14,736 nt of DNA from an uncultured Coprococcus sp. (GCA_900548315.1 URJU01000035.1:1-14736); one strand, 5' to 3'; shown: positions 1 through 9,175, counted from the stretch's first letter. Numbers and translations are program-made. Notes: generated by a model from the letters alone, not told the origin.

Positions 1-3000
1 ATATTTACCTTTGCATACCTTGCCTTGAACGCTGCGCCAACTGTGATGTTTCCATCAAGAGCCTGCTCAAATGTGCTCTCAGTCTGATCAGCTGCATCAT
101 CTGTCCATGTGTCAAAATCATAATATTTATCAGGTGTTGCCTTATACGTGAGCATTGTCTCTTCGTCTAACTGCTCGCCACTCTTTACCTCAGTTCCATC
201 AGCTCTTGTAACCTTCACACTTCCATGCTCTGTCTCAGTGATAGTCACTGTGTAAAGCTTAACCGCATCAACCTTGAACTGTACATTCTTTGTGACATTT
301 TCTGCAGTTACGAGGTATGCTCCTGTCTCTGTGCCATCCTCCGCAAGTACAGGCTGTACCTTCATGATATTCTCCGAAGAAGCAGGATCTTCTCCGCCAT
401 CCGGCTGATCGTTTCCTTCACCTGAACCTTCTTCATTATCATCTGACTCGCCAAGGATTATGTCTCTTATTCTCCAGCCCTCAGCAGGTGTGATAACAAC
501 GCTTGCGTCACCGTTCTTTCTGACAACATTGTCTAATATATCGCCGTTAGTATCCTTAAATACCACATTGTCAGGAGTCTTTGTGAGCTCTGATACTGTG
601 TATGCAACCTCAGTAGTTTCTTCTGAAGCTTCCTCGATCTTGACATTGTCCCTGCCGTAATTTCCTTCAGCAGGTATTACATATCCTTCTCTGTCAACCA
701 GTTCTGCGCTTACCTCAATGTTGTTGGTAACATTCTCAAGAAGAATGTCATTCACAAATCCGAAGTCCTCTCCAGACTCTTCCTTAACAACATTGCCGCC
801 TCTGATGTACTTGACTGTCCATGACTGGATCATGTAATCATCAGAAGGTGTTATGGCAAATCTCACATCCTTGCCCGAACCAATTCTCACCGAATTATTC
901 TCAGCATTTATTGGCTTAAGTCCGCTTATATCTCCATCCTCGCCGACATAACCTGTACTAATGTTTATATTGTCATATTTCTTAACTTCATCCTCATTCT
1001 TGAATATTACATTTACAAGAAGTGATGGTGCGATATATGCATATACGGTCGTATCTGCTGTTATGTCAGTGATCTCATACTTGAGTTCCTCTGATGCAAC
1101 TTCATTTCCATCAACTATCCAGTGCTCAACTGTGTTGTACTCATCCTTAGGAGTAACTGTGATCGTCAGATCCTTATGTCTCTTGAGCTTAACCTCTCCT
1201 GATACGATCTCAAGTTCCTCTCCGTCTGAAGCTGCTGTGATCTTCGCTGAGCCTGTTCCTGTTGTACCTACCTTAACTGTATACTCTGGAATCTCCACAA
1301 ACTTAACATATACTGCCACATCTGAGTAGATAGTCTTCACCTCATAGGTGGTCTGCTCCAGTCCAGTGCCTTCTATAGCCTGTGTACACTCAGGATCAAG
1401 ATACCAGCCCTCGATCATCTGGCCCTCTGCAGGAGCTGCTGTAAATACTACATCTCCGCCGGATACCTGACTGTCGCCACTTGTGATCTCAGCCTTCTTG
1501 TCTAGTCCATATACCGCTGTCACAGTTCCCAGAGCAGCATCATTTGCCTCAAAGGTTATAACTGATTTGAGTTCCTGCTTAGCAAAGTGAGCAACAACAT
1601 CTATGTCAGATGCCACCTTGTCAACCACAAATACGTTGCTGCCAAGCTCCTCTGCTGTGTAATCCTTTGTTCCCTCTGCCGTCTTTACTGTAAATCCAGT
1701 ACACTCCATGTACTGGTCAGCGTCAGCTGTGAACTTAAGCTCTCTGTCCCCTCTGATCTGTGCAGAATTGCCTTCAAGCACTTCATCTGCTGTCACGTTC
1801 TCTGCCTTTATCTGTCCACCCTCATCTGATGACCATGTTATATTATAGAACGGTCTGTCGAATACAGCTCTGACATCAGCTCTTGTATCCTTTGGAACCT
1901 TGTACGTGAATACATCATCCGTCACTTTCTGGCTTATTCCATTTACCAGCCAGTCTGCAACCTCGTAACCCTCTGCAGAAACAGCTGTAAACTCTACATC
2001 TGCTGTAGTTCCAAGCATATCTCCTGATACAAGTTTCACACCTGATCTTCTGATAACTGCACTTACCTCACCTGTGCCCTCTGTCTCCGGACCAAATGTG
2101 AGAACGTCACCGATAAGTTCAAGTCTTGCCATAACTGTGATATCCTTCATATCCTTAGTTACAGTGATCTTCAAAGTATCATTCGTCTTCTTGTCTGAGC
2201 AGAGCTTAATGTTTTCTGTCTCATTGGTGAGCTTCTTTCCATCAATTATCCACTCTTTCACATTGTATCCCATATCCGGTGTAACCTTAAAGGTGATAAC
2301 CGAATCTCTGTAGATATCTGTGATCTCTGCTGTCTTATTCACCGTCTCATCACCGACTGCCTCTCCGGTCTGTACATAGGCGGAAAGATTCTTTCTTGAA
2401 ACCTCTGCCTTTATAGATCCATGGGACTTACCCTTAGACGGATCTGCCGGATCCTTCTCTATCAGATCAAGTGAGTAATTAGCCTTTACTGAAGGTGTTA
2501 TCTCTTTATAAGTAAATGCGACGTCCACATTCTCTGTAAATCCTTCCTCTGGGGACTTCCATGTAAATGCATACTTCTCGGTTCCATCTGCCCCCGCTGT
2601 CTCTGAGAGTATATCCTCTCCGTGTGCAGCGTCGTCTGACAATCTGTATACCTCTGCATCTCCATATGTCACAACTATGTCTGCTATCTCATAGCCCTTC
2701 TTTGTCTCTGATGCAAATGCCAAAGCGCTCTTATCCGCATATGCTATGCATGCACCGTTTGCAATATCTGCATCGCCGGACTTCGCTGTCACCTCTGTGT
2801 CATTGTCCGCAGAGAATGTGATAACCGGTTTCTTGTAGAAGTATACAAGCACTGAAGTATTATGGCTTAGTGATTCTATGGTATATGTCTGAATACCATC
2901 ATCACCTGCAGCAGCGCTGACCTTCTCACCATCCACTGTCCAGTAAGCGACTTCGTAGCCATCATTTGGCTGCGCTGTGAGCAGAATCTTTGAACCCTGG

Positions 3001-4010
3001 AACTGTCTGTCGCCCGATCTGAGCTTGCCTGCTGTTCCGGCAAGTTCTGCCTCAACCTTTCCAGCCTTTGTATCATCAGTTTCAAAGTTTACACTATACT
3101 TATTAGGAGCTGTGTATGTGACTGTGTAATCTGCACTCTTTGTGACATTGAACACAGTCATTGACTTCAGGTCAGTTGAAACCGTTCCCATGGTATCCTC
3201 GTCGGCTGCTGTCCAGCCATTGATAAGAAGACCCGATGGAACCGTCACTGATATGGTGATATTGTCACCTCTCTGTACATTGTACTTTCCATTCTCATTC
3301 TTCTCTATCTCAACTACCTGTTCATCCCTCTTGGCTGTCACTGTAAGTTCAGCACCTGATGCAGCAGTTCTTGTTCCATCCGCACCGAGAGTTTCAAGAG
3401 CAACTGAGATATCAAAGTTATCTGCCTCTGCGAAATATGCTGTAAATGTCTTATCTTCTGAAACCTTGCTCACATCGTAGATCACATCTGTGTAGTACGA
3501 TACTCCATCATCCGAGAGGATCGTTGTCTCTACTCCGTCTGCACCTGTCACTGTCCAGTGGTCAACTGCATATCCCGGCTTAGGTTCAGCTGTAAGTCTT
3601 ATCGTCTGTTCTATGTGTACATTACTTCCGGATGCAAACGAGTTACCCTTTACACCATCCGTGATGTATGCCGCCGACACGATACCCTTTGTCGTATCTT
3701 CTGAAGCATAGTTCAGCTTATAATATATTGGTTCATAATCTACAACAACATTCATGTTCTTAGAAAGTTTCTGAACCTGGATCTGAACCTCGCTATATAC
3801 AACACCGTCAACCGTTCCGGTCTGTGTAGCTGCATACTTCTTGCCATTTACAGTCCAGGACTTAACCTTGTAACCTGTGGCTGGCGTAGCAATAAATGTA
3901 ACTATCGAATTCTCTGGAAGCTTTGTTCCATTGTCAACGATGAGTCCCTCTGAAAGCTCAGAATCTGCCTGATTATACTTAATTGATATGTCACCATGTG
4001 TATTTGCTGT
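1..4010 (-). repeat. About 13 divergent InlB / Listeria-Bacteroides-type repeats, protein level (residues 1713-3045+)
   Basis: Each unit follows the pattern H/G-x-I/V ... G-x-x-V-x-F-x-A-x-P-x-x-G-Y-x-V-x-x-W-x-V-x-G ... T-x-x-V-x-A-x-F. The marker Trp lies at 1761, 1861, 1975, 2066, 2296, 2396, 2578, 2673, 2773 and 3011. Units near 2150, 2476 and 2888 lack it or have it shifted. Spacing is about 91-114 residues, with 100 most common. The units are well diverged at DNA and protein level, so this is not a recent tandem array. The unit near 2888 carries an acidic low-complexity insert (about residues 2894-2917). In internalin-like proteins such repeats form an extended beta-grasp stalk. The array continues to the window edge. 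Confidence 0.8.
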
Positions 4011-7000
4011 TGCCGCCTTCACTACATATACATTGCCCTTCAGATCATAAACAGCATTCTTAGTCAAAATGTCATAATTCTCGCTGAGCTTTTGTATATT
4101 TGATGAATTGTTACCCTCTGAATCCTCTATGAGAATACTGTTGATCTCATATTTATCAGCCTTTGTAACTGTAGTTCCCTGAGACTGAAGTTCGTAATCA
4201 ACGCCTTCCTTTGGCATGTATGCCTTATCCCATGTCTTGAGTCCTCTGACGACAGCAGGCATGCAGCTTCTGTCTGCATCATTGATACCCTTATCTGTAT
4301 CCACAGCCTCTATAGACATCTCAGCCCTTGTTACCTTTATATCCTTTACATCCTTTGCAACATTGCCATTGTCATCTGTATAGGCAGCCTCAACTCTGTA
4401 GATACCTACCTTCTTCGGAGTAAACTCATTGCCGTTCAGATCGTATTCTGAAGCAGGTGCCTCGCCTGTCACTACACCCTTATCAGTGTTATAGATAGTA
4501 TACTTTGCCTTATTCGACATTGATACATCCTTGGTTTCACCGTTGGCACTGTCTATCTCATTGAGTGCAAAGCTGGTGACATCACCATATTTCACGGACT
4601 TTTCAACCGCAAGTGAAACATTCTTTCTGCAGTCATATGATGTATATATGGTCATAGTATCAGACTGACTGCCGTTATATTTGTCATTTCCGTCAAATTT
4701 TGCATATACAGTATATGTTCCTTCTCCTGCTGGTTTCCATCTTGCTGTATAGCAGCCCTTCGTGGAATCATAAACTGCATCTATCTGCTGCTCAACCGGT
4801 CCGTTGATACTGAATACAACTTTCTCGCCTGCAAGCGCTGCATCCCCGGCGATAAGCCCTGCTGTGAGGATTATCGTATCTCCGTCACACAGAGTATCCT
4901 CACCCCTTACAGTCACCAGCTCTGACACTGTTCTGTCAAGACCCTTAAGTGATGAGTAATCAACCAGTGTATCATTATCCAACTTAAGTTTCATGGTGGA
5001 TGTGATCCTGCAGTCATGCACATCTGTCTTTCCTGTCTCTCTGTAACAGTATATAGACTCATCCGGGTCATCTGTTCTTGTCAGCATGTAAAACTCGTAT
5101 TTTGCATCTGCATCAACCCATTTTTCCGTTATGACTGTAGGTATCTCAACCTCTGTCTCAGTCTCAGTCACGACACCATCTACTGTCTTTTTCTCTGACA
5201 CGGTCTCTTTGTATGTCACAGTGTCTTCAGCATAATCTTCTGCCTTCTGTTTTGTAACATCTACGGTCTTATCCTCAACACTTGCCGAGCCATCAGTGTT
5301 GCTTGTAACTATAGATATCTCCGCCTTGTAGTCCGTTTCAGTTGAACCATAAGGTGCATCCTTATCCATGTCTGAGATTCCAAATACCTTATCGCACTCT
5401 TCCATACGTTTATCAGCATCAAGTTTTACTGAATATTTGCAAGGATAGTAATTGCCATTCGAATCCGTCCAAACATAATGGCTTCCATCTGTCATCAGAC
5501 TGTATCTGATCTCACCATCAGTGAACTGTACCGCCTCAGCAGAATACTGTCTTTCCTGACTGTAATTCTCTATACTTCCATTGCCTCTGACCACTGCCTC
5601 ATTAGCAAGTGCTTCGTATGTCTCATCAGAGCCATTCTGGACAATAACCTTATCCATAGAGAGCTCCGCTCTGCTGTCTGCTCTATCCACCAGAAGTTCA
5701 CCGGCAGGAGTGTACAGCGTAATATCATTGTAGTAGAGACGACATCTGTATTTGTTTCCACTCATCTCATTTCCTACATTTGTAAGACGAAGTACCGGGC
5801 TGCTTGCTCTCTTCATGGTCTCCCAGCCGTTGCCATCGTCCACCTGCCAGATGTATCCAACTGACTGATTCTTGCCATTCTCATCAGTATATACTGCACT
5901 GGCTCTGAATTCTGCAGTGCCGCCTGCATATGTGCTTGTATCCTTCGGGCTCTGCGTTATCTTGAAGTTCGCAGAGTTCTGAAGTGTTGTAGCACTCACC
6001 TGCTTGCTGTAGATACTTGCCTCTCCCTTTGAATCTATGGTTCTTGTTGCAAATGTATATGTTCTGTTGGAGTAAAGTCCTCCCACAACATAATCTGTCA
6101 CAGTGTAAGGAACCACCGCCTTACGGTTATAATTGCCGCTTCCATCCACCAGATATATCTCGTAGTATGCCGCATCAGACGAAGGATCCCATGTGAGTTC
6201 CACACTGTCCTTTGTAACATCAACTATCGAAAGATTCTGTGGGGCATATGGCGGTCTTACCACATTCTTTACATCGTATCCAACTATCCACACTGGTTTG
6301 TTGCTGCCATTCAAGTCATGTCTGTTGACTCTTAACTGCCAATCAAATAAATAGTTGCTGCAATCCTCTGGCAGATTGTCAACCGTACCACTGTATGTAG
6401 TACCCTTACTGTTGCTCCAGGAATGTCCATAACCCGCATGGGTACTCGATGTTACTCCTGCCGTTGCCTTGTTGCCGAGGAAACCGGCACCGCCGCCAAC
6501 CTTGAGATTGATCTCTACAAATACCTCTATGCTATGTGAATTCGTTGTAGTTGTCGAGATTGTCTGTGTCTGATCAGCACCCGAGCTTGCCACAACTGAT
6601 GAATAACTTGAGTCTCCTCCGCCGTTATTCACATATTCCTGCTTGCCTCCCAGGCTATTCCTGTATGATGCCGGATCTCCCGGGGTGTTCTTAAGTACCG
6701 TTCCCCTGATCGGATTTAATCCTTTAGTTTTGTTCGCTATAATGTCATACGTATCAACGTCTATCACAGATGTTGATGGTCCGAGGGATACCGGCATGAT
6801 AATCGTATCCCACGAATTGGTCTGTGGAACATACATATCATACATATAATACATATACTTTTGACAGTACACCACAACATGATCCGAGCCGCCGCCGGCA
6901 GCATTGTAGCTTATCTCATACTCGGTTTCTTTTTCCTTTGAATATTCATAGCTGGCGCCAGCAGACACCTCGCTCTCAAAATCTGCACTTCCAAACAGCT

Positions 7001-9137
7001 GAACCTCAGTCTCTACATACACACCGACAGACTGTGATATATTGCCTGAGTTTGACTCAGAGCTTCCTGTTGATGTTGAATATGAAGTTCCACCATTGTT
7101 TATATACTCATAACTCTCCTGTACATCTGAGAAATATGGACTCGCCTGAAGTACTGCATACACCTCCGGATCGGAGTACATTACACTCTTACTGTTGAAT
7201 CTGAGTTTTACCGCATCGTTGTCGATATCAGGCAGGCAGAGTGAAACAAATGTTCCATAATTATCATTTCTGGAATTTGACTCTGCTATTACACCCTCCT
7301 GGGAGCTGTACGCCTCTCCATTAAAAAGAGCAAAAGCGCAGATATCCATCCAATAATAATCATCGCCTGAATTGGTCTTTGCATCTCTGTGCGTTCCAAC
7401 CACAGCAACAAAACTTTCCCTGTATCCGTTTCTTGCCGGATTTGCATCCACGCATCCAACTCTGACATCTCCTATCCAGATCTGTTCCTTTTTAGTTCCC
7501 TTGCTCTTTGACCTAACCTGATCTTTGCACACACTCAGGCTTCCTATCTCTGAGTCAAGACCAGAACCCACGACAAAGCTGTATACCTCGCCGCCAAAGA
7601 GAACGCTGTCATTCTTGTTTCCTCCAGTCATGCCATCAAGGTCTGCACACGCAAGAGCAAGCGGAGCATGTATAGGTCTCTGATGTCCATCTCTGGCATT
7701 ACTGTATGAATCCGCTATCATCAGGCTCTTCCTGCCAAGGTCCTTTGTCTGATAGTCCGAAATTCTGTATTTATTTGTCTCCGGATCTTTATATATGTAT
7801 CTGTATGCCGCAGTTCTATATGTATCCGTGTTCGCATTGGAGTTGGCACAGTTGCTCTGGTATCCTCCCGCTATGAGAACTGTTGCTGTCACACTGCTGT
7901 TCTGTAATGTAAACTGTCCAAACGCACAGTTTGCTGAAACCATAGCTTTTCCGTCACCGCTTGACAATGATATGCTGTCAAGCCCATCTATAGGCTCCAA
8001 AGCCCTTTCCTGCCTGTCATAGCTGTAAACTGACAAACTTGCAGCAGACGAAACATTGCTGTGCTCAGTCGGGGCAGATACAGCAACAGCAACATCAGAT
8101 GTTCCATCCCTCTCAAAATCACCGCCTGCTATAGTCACAACCGGTGTGCGCCTTAAAATGTGTTTCCAGTCACTGCTATTTTGGAAATACGATGCCGGAC
8201 CACAATTAAGCCTAAGTACCTGTGTTTTTGAAAAATATCCACTTCCGGATCCCATATACACATCGACAAGTGCATATCTGTTTCCGGCACTGTCATCTTC
8301 GTATGCCCCACAGTATACAAGGAGATCATCCAAGCCATCGCCGTCCACATCCGCTTTCTCAATCTCAAAAAGCGCATCCATGTCCTGAGCATACACTCTG
8401 GTAAAATACGAAAGTCTGTCTCCGCCATATACATTGTTGGCTGTGAGTGTAGGGCTTAACCTTCTCAGCACACTTCTTTGCCCATTTGATGACACTTTCA
8501 TGATGGCAACCTCTATCTTGCCATGAAGTGTCTTGCCGCCAAACGTGCATGTGTCATTATATCCATATGCGCGGAGTTCAGCTATATAATTTTCCTTATT
8601 GCCACCACCGTCAAATGAAACACTGGTTGCGTAGATTCCGGAAAATCCTGCACTGCTATTGCTCAGCGAGTTCCCTCTGTTGCTGCTGAGCTTGCTTCCT
8701 ATGGTTCCGCCTTTCTTACCCTTTATTTCAGGGCTTATTCCGTAATAATCATAGGCTCCGTCCAGATTTCCCCAGTCGTCATTGATGTCGGATTTTCTGT
8801 CAAAGACCTCACTCCTATCCTGCCACCTGTCAAATCCGTCACGGACTGCATACTTGTTGCCTTTCCTGCCGTTTGCCTCAACATATATCTCATTTCCCGT
8901 GACCAGGCTTGTAACTCCTGTCTCACTATAAGGAACCGCCGCCTCTGACTCATCAACCGTGAGATTCAGATTCAGATCCTTATATGTCGTGCTGTCGATC
9001 TCTCTCTGTTTTACCTGACTGCCAGTGTTCCCGGAATCGTCATCAGCCGCATAAGCTTTAACACCGGGGGCAAATCCGGACAGAAGAGACAACGTCATAC
9101 TCGCCGCAAGGGCGAAACTTAGTACCCTCTTTCTCAT
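1..9137 (-). CDS. Giant secreted multidomain surface protein, FG-GAP / beta segments / FnIII / Ig / InlB-type repeats (C-terminus beyond window)
   Basis: I read the frame from the ATG at 9135-9137 to base 1 and met no stop, so at least 3045 residues are present and the end is missing. The start is supported by an AAAGGGG ribosome site 7 bases upstream and by a signal peptide directly after it: MRKR, a hydrophobic core at about residues 5-23, and a likely cut near AYA-A (28-31). Order: FG-GAP-like repeats (about 255-650), two related Ser/Thr-rich beta segments (about 660-775 and 820-935), FnIII (962-1052), an Ig-like domain (about 1057-1150), a Glu/Thr/Lys-rich stretch (about 1280-1346), a bacterial Ig-like domain (about 1400-1498), more beta-rich sequence, and about 13 InlB-type repeats from 1713 on. 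Such proteins are usually exported and attached to the wall as adhesins or binding proteins. No LPXTG, S-layer or choline-binding anchor is visible because the C-terminus is outside. Ligand and function are unknown. Codon use is even throughout, with no sign of frameshift. Confidence 0.93.
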   Translation of the reverse strand, partial: MRKRVLSFALAASMTLSLLSGFAPGVKAYAADDDSGNTGSQVKQREIDSTTYKDLNLNLTVDESEAAVPYSETGVTSLVTGNEIYVEANGRKGNKYAVRDGFDRWQDRSEVFDRKSDINDDWGNLDGAYDYYGISPEIKGKKGGTIGSKLSSNRGNSLSNSSAGFSGIYATSVSFDGGGNKENYIAELRAYGYNDTCTFGGKTLHGKIEVAIMKVSSNGQRSVLRRLSPTLTANNVYGGDRLSYFTRVYAQDMDALFEIEKADVDGDGLDDLLVYCGAYEDDSAGNRYALVDVYMGSGSGYFSKTQVLRLNCGPASYFQNSSDWKHILRRTPVVTIAGGDFERDGTSDVAVAVSAPTEHSNVSSAASLSVYSYDRQERALEPIDGLDSISLSSGDGKAMVSANCAFGQFTLQNSSVTATVLIAGGYQSNCANSNANTDTYRTAAYRYIYKDPETNKYRISDYQTKDLGRKSLMIADSYSNARDGHQRPIHAPLALACADLDGMTGGNKNDSVLFGGEVYSFVVGSGLDSEIGSLSVCKDQVRSKSKGTKKEQIWIGDVRVGCVDANPARNGYRESFVAVVGTHRDAKTNSGDDYYWMDICAFALFNGEAYSSQEGVIAESNSRNDNYGTFVSLCLPDIDNDAVKLRFNSKSVMYSDPEVYAVLQASPYFSDVQESYEYINNGGTSYSTSTGSSESNSGNISQSVGVYVETEVQLFGSADFESEVSAGASYEYSKEKETEYEISYNAAGGGSDHVVVYCQKYMYYMYDMYVPQTNSWDTIIMPVSLGPSTSVIDVDTYDIIANKTKGLNPIRGTVLKNTPGDPASYRNSLGGKQEYVNNGGGDSSYSSVVASSGADQTQTISTTTTNSHSIEVFVEINLKVGGGAGFLGNKATAGVTSSTHAGYGHSWSNSKGTTYSGTVDNLPEDCSNYLFDWQLRVNRHDLNGSNKPVWIVGYDVKNVVRPPYAPQNLSIVDVTKDSVELTWDPSSDAAYYEIYLVDGSGNYNRKAVVPYTVTDYVVGGLYSNRTYTFATRTIDSKGEASIYSKQVSATTLQNSANFKITQSPKDTSTYAGGTAEFRASAVYTDENGKNQSVGYIWQVDDGNGWETMKRASSPVLRLTNVGNEMSGNKYRCRLYYNDITLYTPAGELLVDRADSRAELSMDKVIVQNGSDETYEALANEAVVRGNGSIENYSQERQYSAEAVQFTDGEIRYSLMTDGSHYVWTDSNGNYYPCKYSVKLDADKRMEECDKVFGISDMDKDAPYGSTETDYKAEISIVTSNTDGSASVEDKTVDVTKQKAEDYAEDTVTYKETVSEKKTVDGVVTETETEVEIPTVITEKWVDADAKYEFYMLTRTDDPDESIYCYRETGKTDVHDCRITSTMKLKLDNDTLVDYSSLKGLDRTVSELVTVRGEDTLCDGDTIILTAGLIAGDAALAGEKVVFSINGPVEQQIDAVYDSTKGCYTARWKPAGEGTYTVYAKFDGNDKYNGSQSDTMTIYTSYDCRKNVSLAVEKSVKYGDVTSFALNEIDSANGETKDVSMSNKAKYTIYNTDKGVVTGEAPASEYDLNGNEFTPKKVGIYRVEAAYTDDNGNVAKDVKDIKVTRAEMSIEAVDTDKGINDADRSCMPAVVRGLKTWDKAYMPKEGVDYELQSQGTTVTKADKYEINSILIEDSEGNNSSNIQKLSENYDILTKNAVYDLKGNVYVVKAATANTHGDISIKYNQADSELSEGLIVDNGTKLPENSIVTFIATPATGYKVKSWTVNGKKYAATQTGTVDGVVYSEVQIQVQKLSKNMNVVVDYEPIYYKLNYASEDTTKGIVSAAYITDGVKGNSFASGSNVHIEQTIRLTAEPKPGYAVDHWTVTGADGVETTILSDDGVSYYTDVIYDVSKVSEDKTFTAYFAEADNFDISVALETLGADGTRTAASGAELTVTAKRDEQVVEIEKNENGKYNVQRGDNITISVTVPSGLLINGWTAADEDTMGTVSTDLKSMTVFNVTKSADYTVTYTAPNKYSVNFETDDTKAGKVEAELAGTAGKLRSGDRQFQGSKILLTAQPNDGYEVAYWTVDGEKVSAAAGDDGIQTYTIESLSHNTSVLVYFYKKPVITFSADNDTEVTAKSGDADIANGACIAYADKSALAFASETKKGYEIADIVVTYGDAEVYRLSDDAAHGEDILSETAGADGTEKYAFTWKSPEEGFTENVDVAFTYKEITPSVKANYSLDLIEKDPADPSKGKSHGSIKAEVSRKNLSAYVQTGEAVGDETVNKTAEITDIYRDSVITFKVTPDMGYNVKEWIIDGKKLTNETENIKLCSDKKTNDTLKITVTKDMKDITVMARLELIGDVLTFGPETEGTGEVSAVIRRSGVKLVSGDMLGTTADVEFTAVSAEGYEVADWLVNGISQKVTDDVFTYKVPKDTRADVRAVFDRPFYNITWSSDEGGQIKAENVTADEVLEGNSAQIRGDRELKFTADADQYMECTGFTVKTAEGTKDYTAEELGSNVFVVDKVASDIDVVAHFAKQELKSVITFEANDAALGTVTAVYGLDKKAEITSGDSQVSGGDVVFTAAPAEGQMIEGWYLDPECTQAIEGTGLEQTTYEVKTIYSDVAVYVKFVEIPEYTVKVGTTGTGSAKITAASDGEELEIVSGEVKLKRHKDLTITVTPKDEYNTVEHWIVDGNEVASEELKYEITDITADTTVYAYIAPSLLVNVIFKNEDEVKKYDNINISTGYVGEDGDISGLKPINAENNSVRIGSGKDVRFAITPSDDYMIQSWTVKYIRGGNVVKEESGEDFGFVNDILLENVTNNIEVSAELVDREGYVIPAEGNYGRDNVKIEEASEETTEVAYTVSELTKTPDNVVFKDTNGDILDNVVRKNGDASVVITPAEGWRIRDIILGESDDNEEGSGEGNDQPDGGEDPASSENIMKVQPVLAEDGTETGAYLVTAENVTKNVQFKVDAVKLYTVTITETEHGSVKVTRADGTEVKSGEQLDEETMLTYKATPDKYYDFDTWTDDAADQTESTFEQALDGNITVGAAFKARYAKVN
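4644..4940 (-). other. Bacterial Ig-like (Big_3-type) domain (residues about 1400-1498)
   Basis: The domain runs from a VRGEDTLCDGDTIILTAGL strand pair through GEKVVFSINGP and GCYTARWKPAGEGTYTVYA to FDGNDKYNGSQSDT. The last part, with Y-V-Y/A followed by F-G-D-x-Y-x-G-S-x-S, is the usual end of bacterial Ig-like repeats found in adhesins. Around 1500-1710 further beta-rich sequence of similar style follows, but I cannot assign it to a family. Confidence 0.6.
5688..6254 (-). other. Fibronectin type III domain followed by Ig-like domain (residues 962-1150)
   Basis: The FnIII domain shows PPYAPQNLSI, then SVELTWDPSSDAAYYEIY, then the strand NRTYTFATRTID, the usual W...Y.IY...Y.F.V pattern over about 90 residues. 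Next comes an Ig-like fold with the pattern G-TAEFRASA, YIWQVDDG-GWETM and a terminal YRCRLYY strand, typical of Ig-like domains in clostridial surface proteins. These are probably spacers or binding domains between the N-terminal head and the repeat stalk. Confidence 0.72.
6333..7160 (-). other. Two related Ser/Thr-rich beta segments, pore-forming-like (residues about 660-775 and 820-935)
   Basis: Each segment starts with an NNGG turn (680-683 and 837-840, 157 residues apart), followed by a Ser/Thr/Asn-rich run. Each then has alternating polar/hydrophobic strands: SQSVGVYVETEVQLFG in the first, SIEVFVEINLKVGGGAGFLG in the second. The first ends in an unusual Tyr/Met strand (KYMYYMYDMYVP, 760-771). 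The second ends with TYSGTVDNLP (P923). Between them lies a GDP-ASY element. Ser/Thr-rich amphipathic hairpins followed by small-residue strands occur in aerolysin/ETX-MTX2-type and MACPF-type pore formers. That link is pattern resemblance only. Confidence 0.4.
7188..8375 (-). other. FG-GAP / VCBS-like calcium-loop repeat region (residues about 255-650)
   Basis: Asp-rich loops recur in a beta-rich setting. DVDGDGLDDL (263-272) fits the DxDxDGxxD calcium loop of FG-GAP/integrin-like propellers. Weaker versions are DFERDGTSD (340-348), DLDG (499-502) followed by NDSVLFGG, a loop near 556-575 (VDANPARNGY), and DIDND (637-641). Spacing is uneven, roughly 60-160 residues, so some blades may be degenerate or missed. 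FG-GAP propellers commonly bind calcium and protein or glycan ligands. A 4-7 blade propeller is inferred, not seen. Confidence 0.7.
9048..9137 (-). other. Sec signal peptide of the giant protein
   Basis: Residues 1-30 have the three-part form of a Sec signal. There is a basic N-region (MRKR), a hydrophobic core of Leu/Ala/Ser/Met/Phe, and a small-residue C-region ending VKAYAA before an acidic mature start (DDD). It has no lipobox Cys, so the product is not a lipoprotein. Confidence 0.85.
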
Positions 9138-9144
9138 CAAACGT

Positions 9145-9151
9145 CCCCTTT
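9145..9151 (-). promoter_or_regulatory. Ribosome binding site of the giant gene
   Basis: AAAGGGG on the minus strand, 7 bases before the ATG at 9137. It fixes the start and agrees with the signal peptide that follows. Confidence 0.75.
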
Positions 9152-9175
9152 CTTTAATCATTGTCGGGAAAATAC

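Noticed and set aside
1..4010. DNA-level tandem repeat or CRISPR-like array
   Set aside because: The repeats are visible only as protein motifs about 100 residues apart. No short identical DNA repeats with regular spacers are present.
225..8404. Many + strand frames of 60-130 codons and short minus frames between 225 and 8956
   Set aside because: All lie antisense to or out of frame with the giant minus gene, which has signal peptide, domains and even codon use. Their products are Ser/Leu/Cys-rich with no domain pattern, as expected for shadows.
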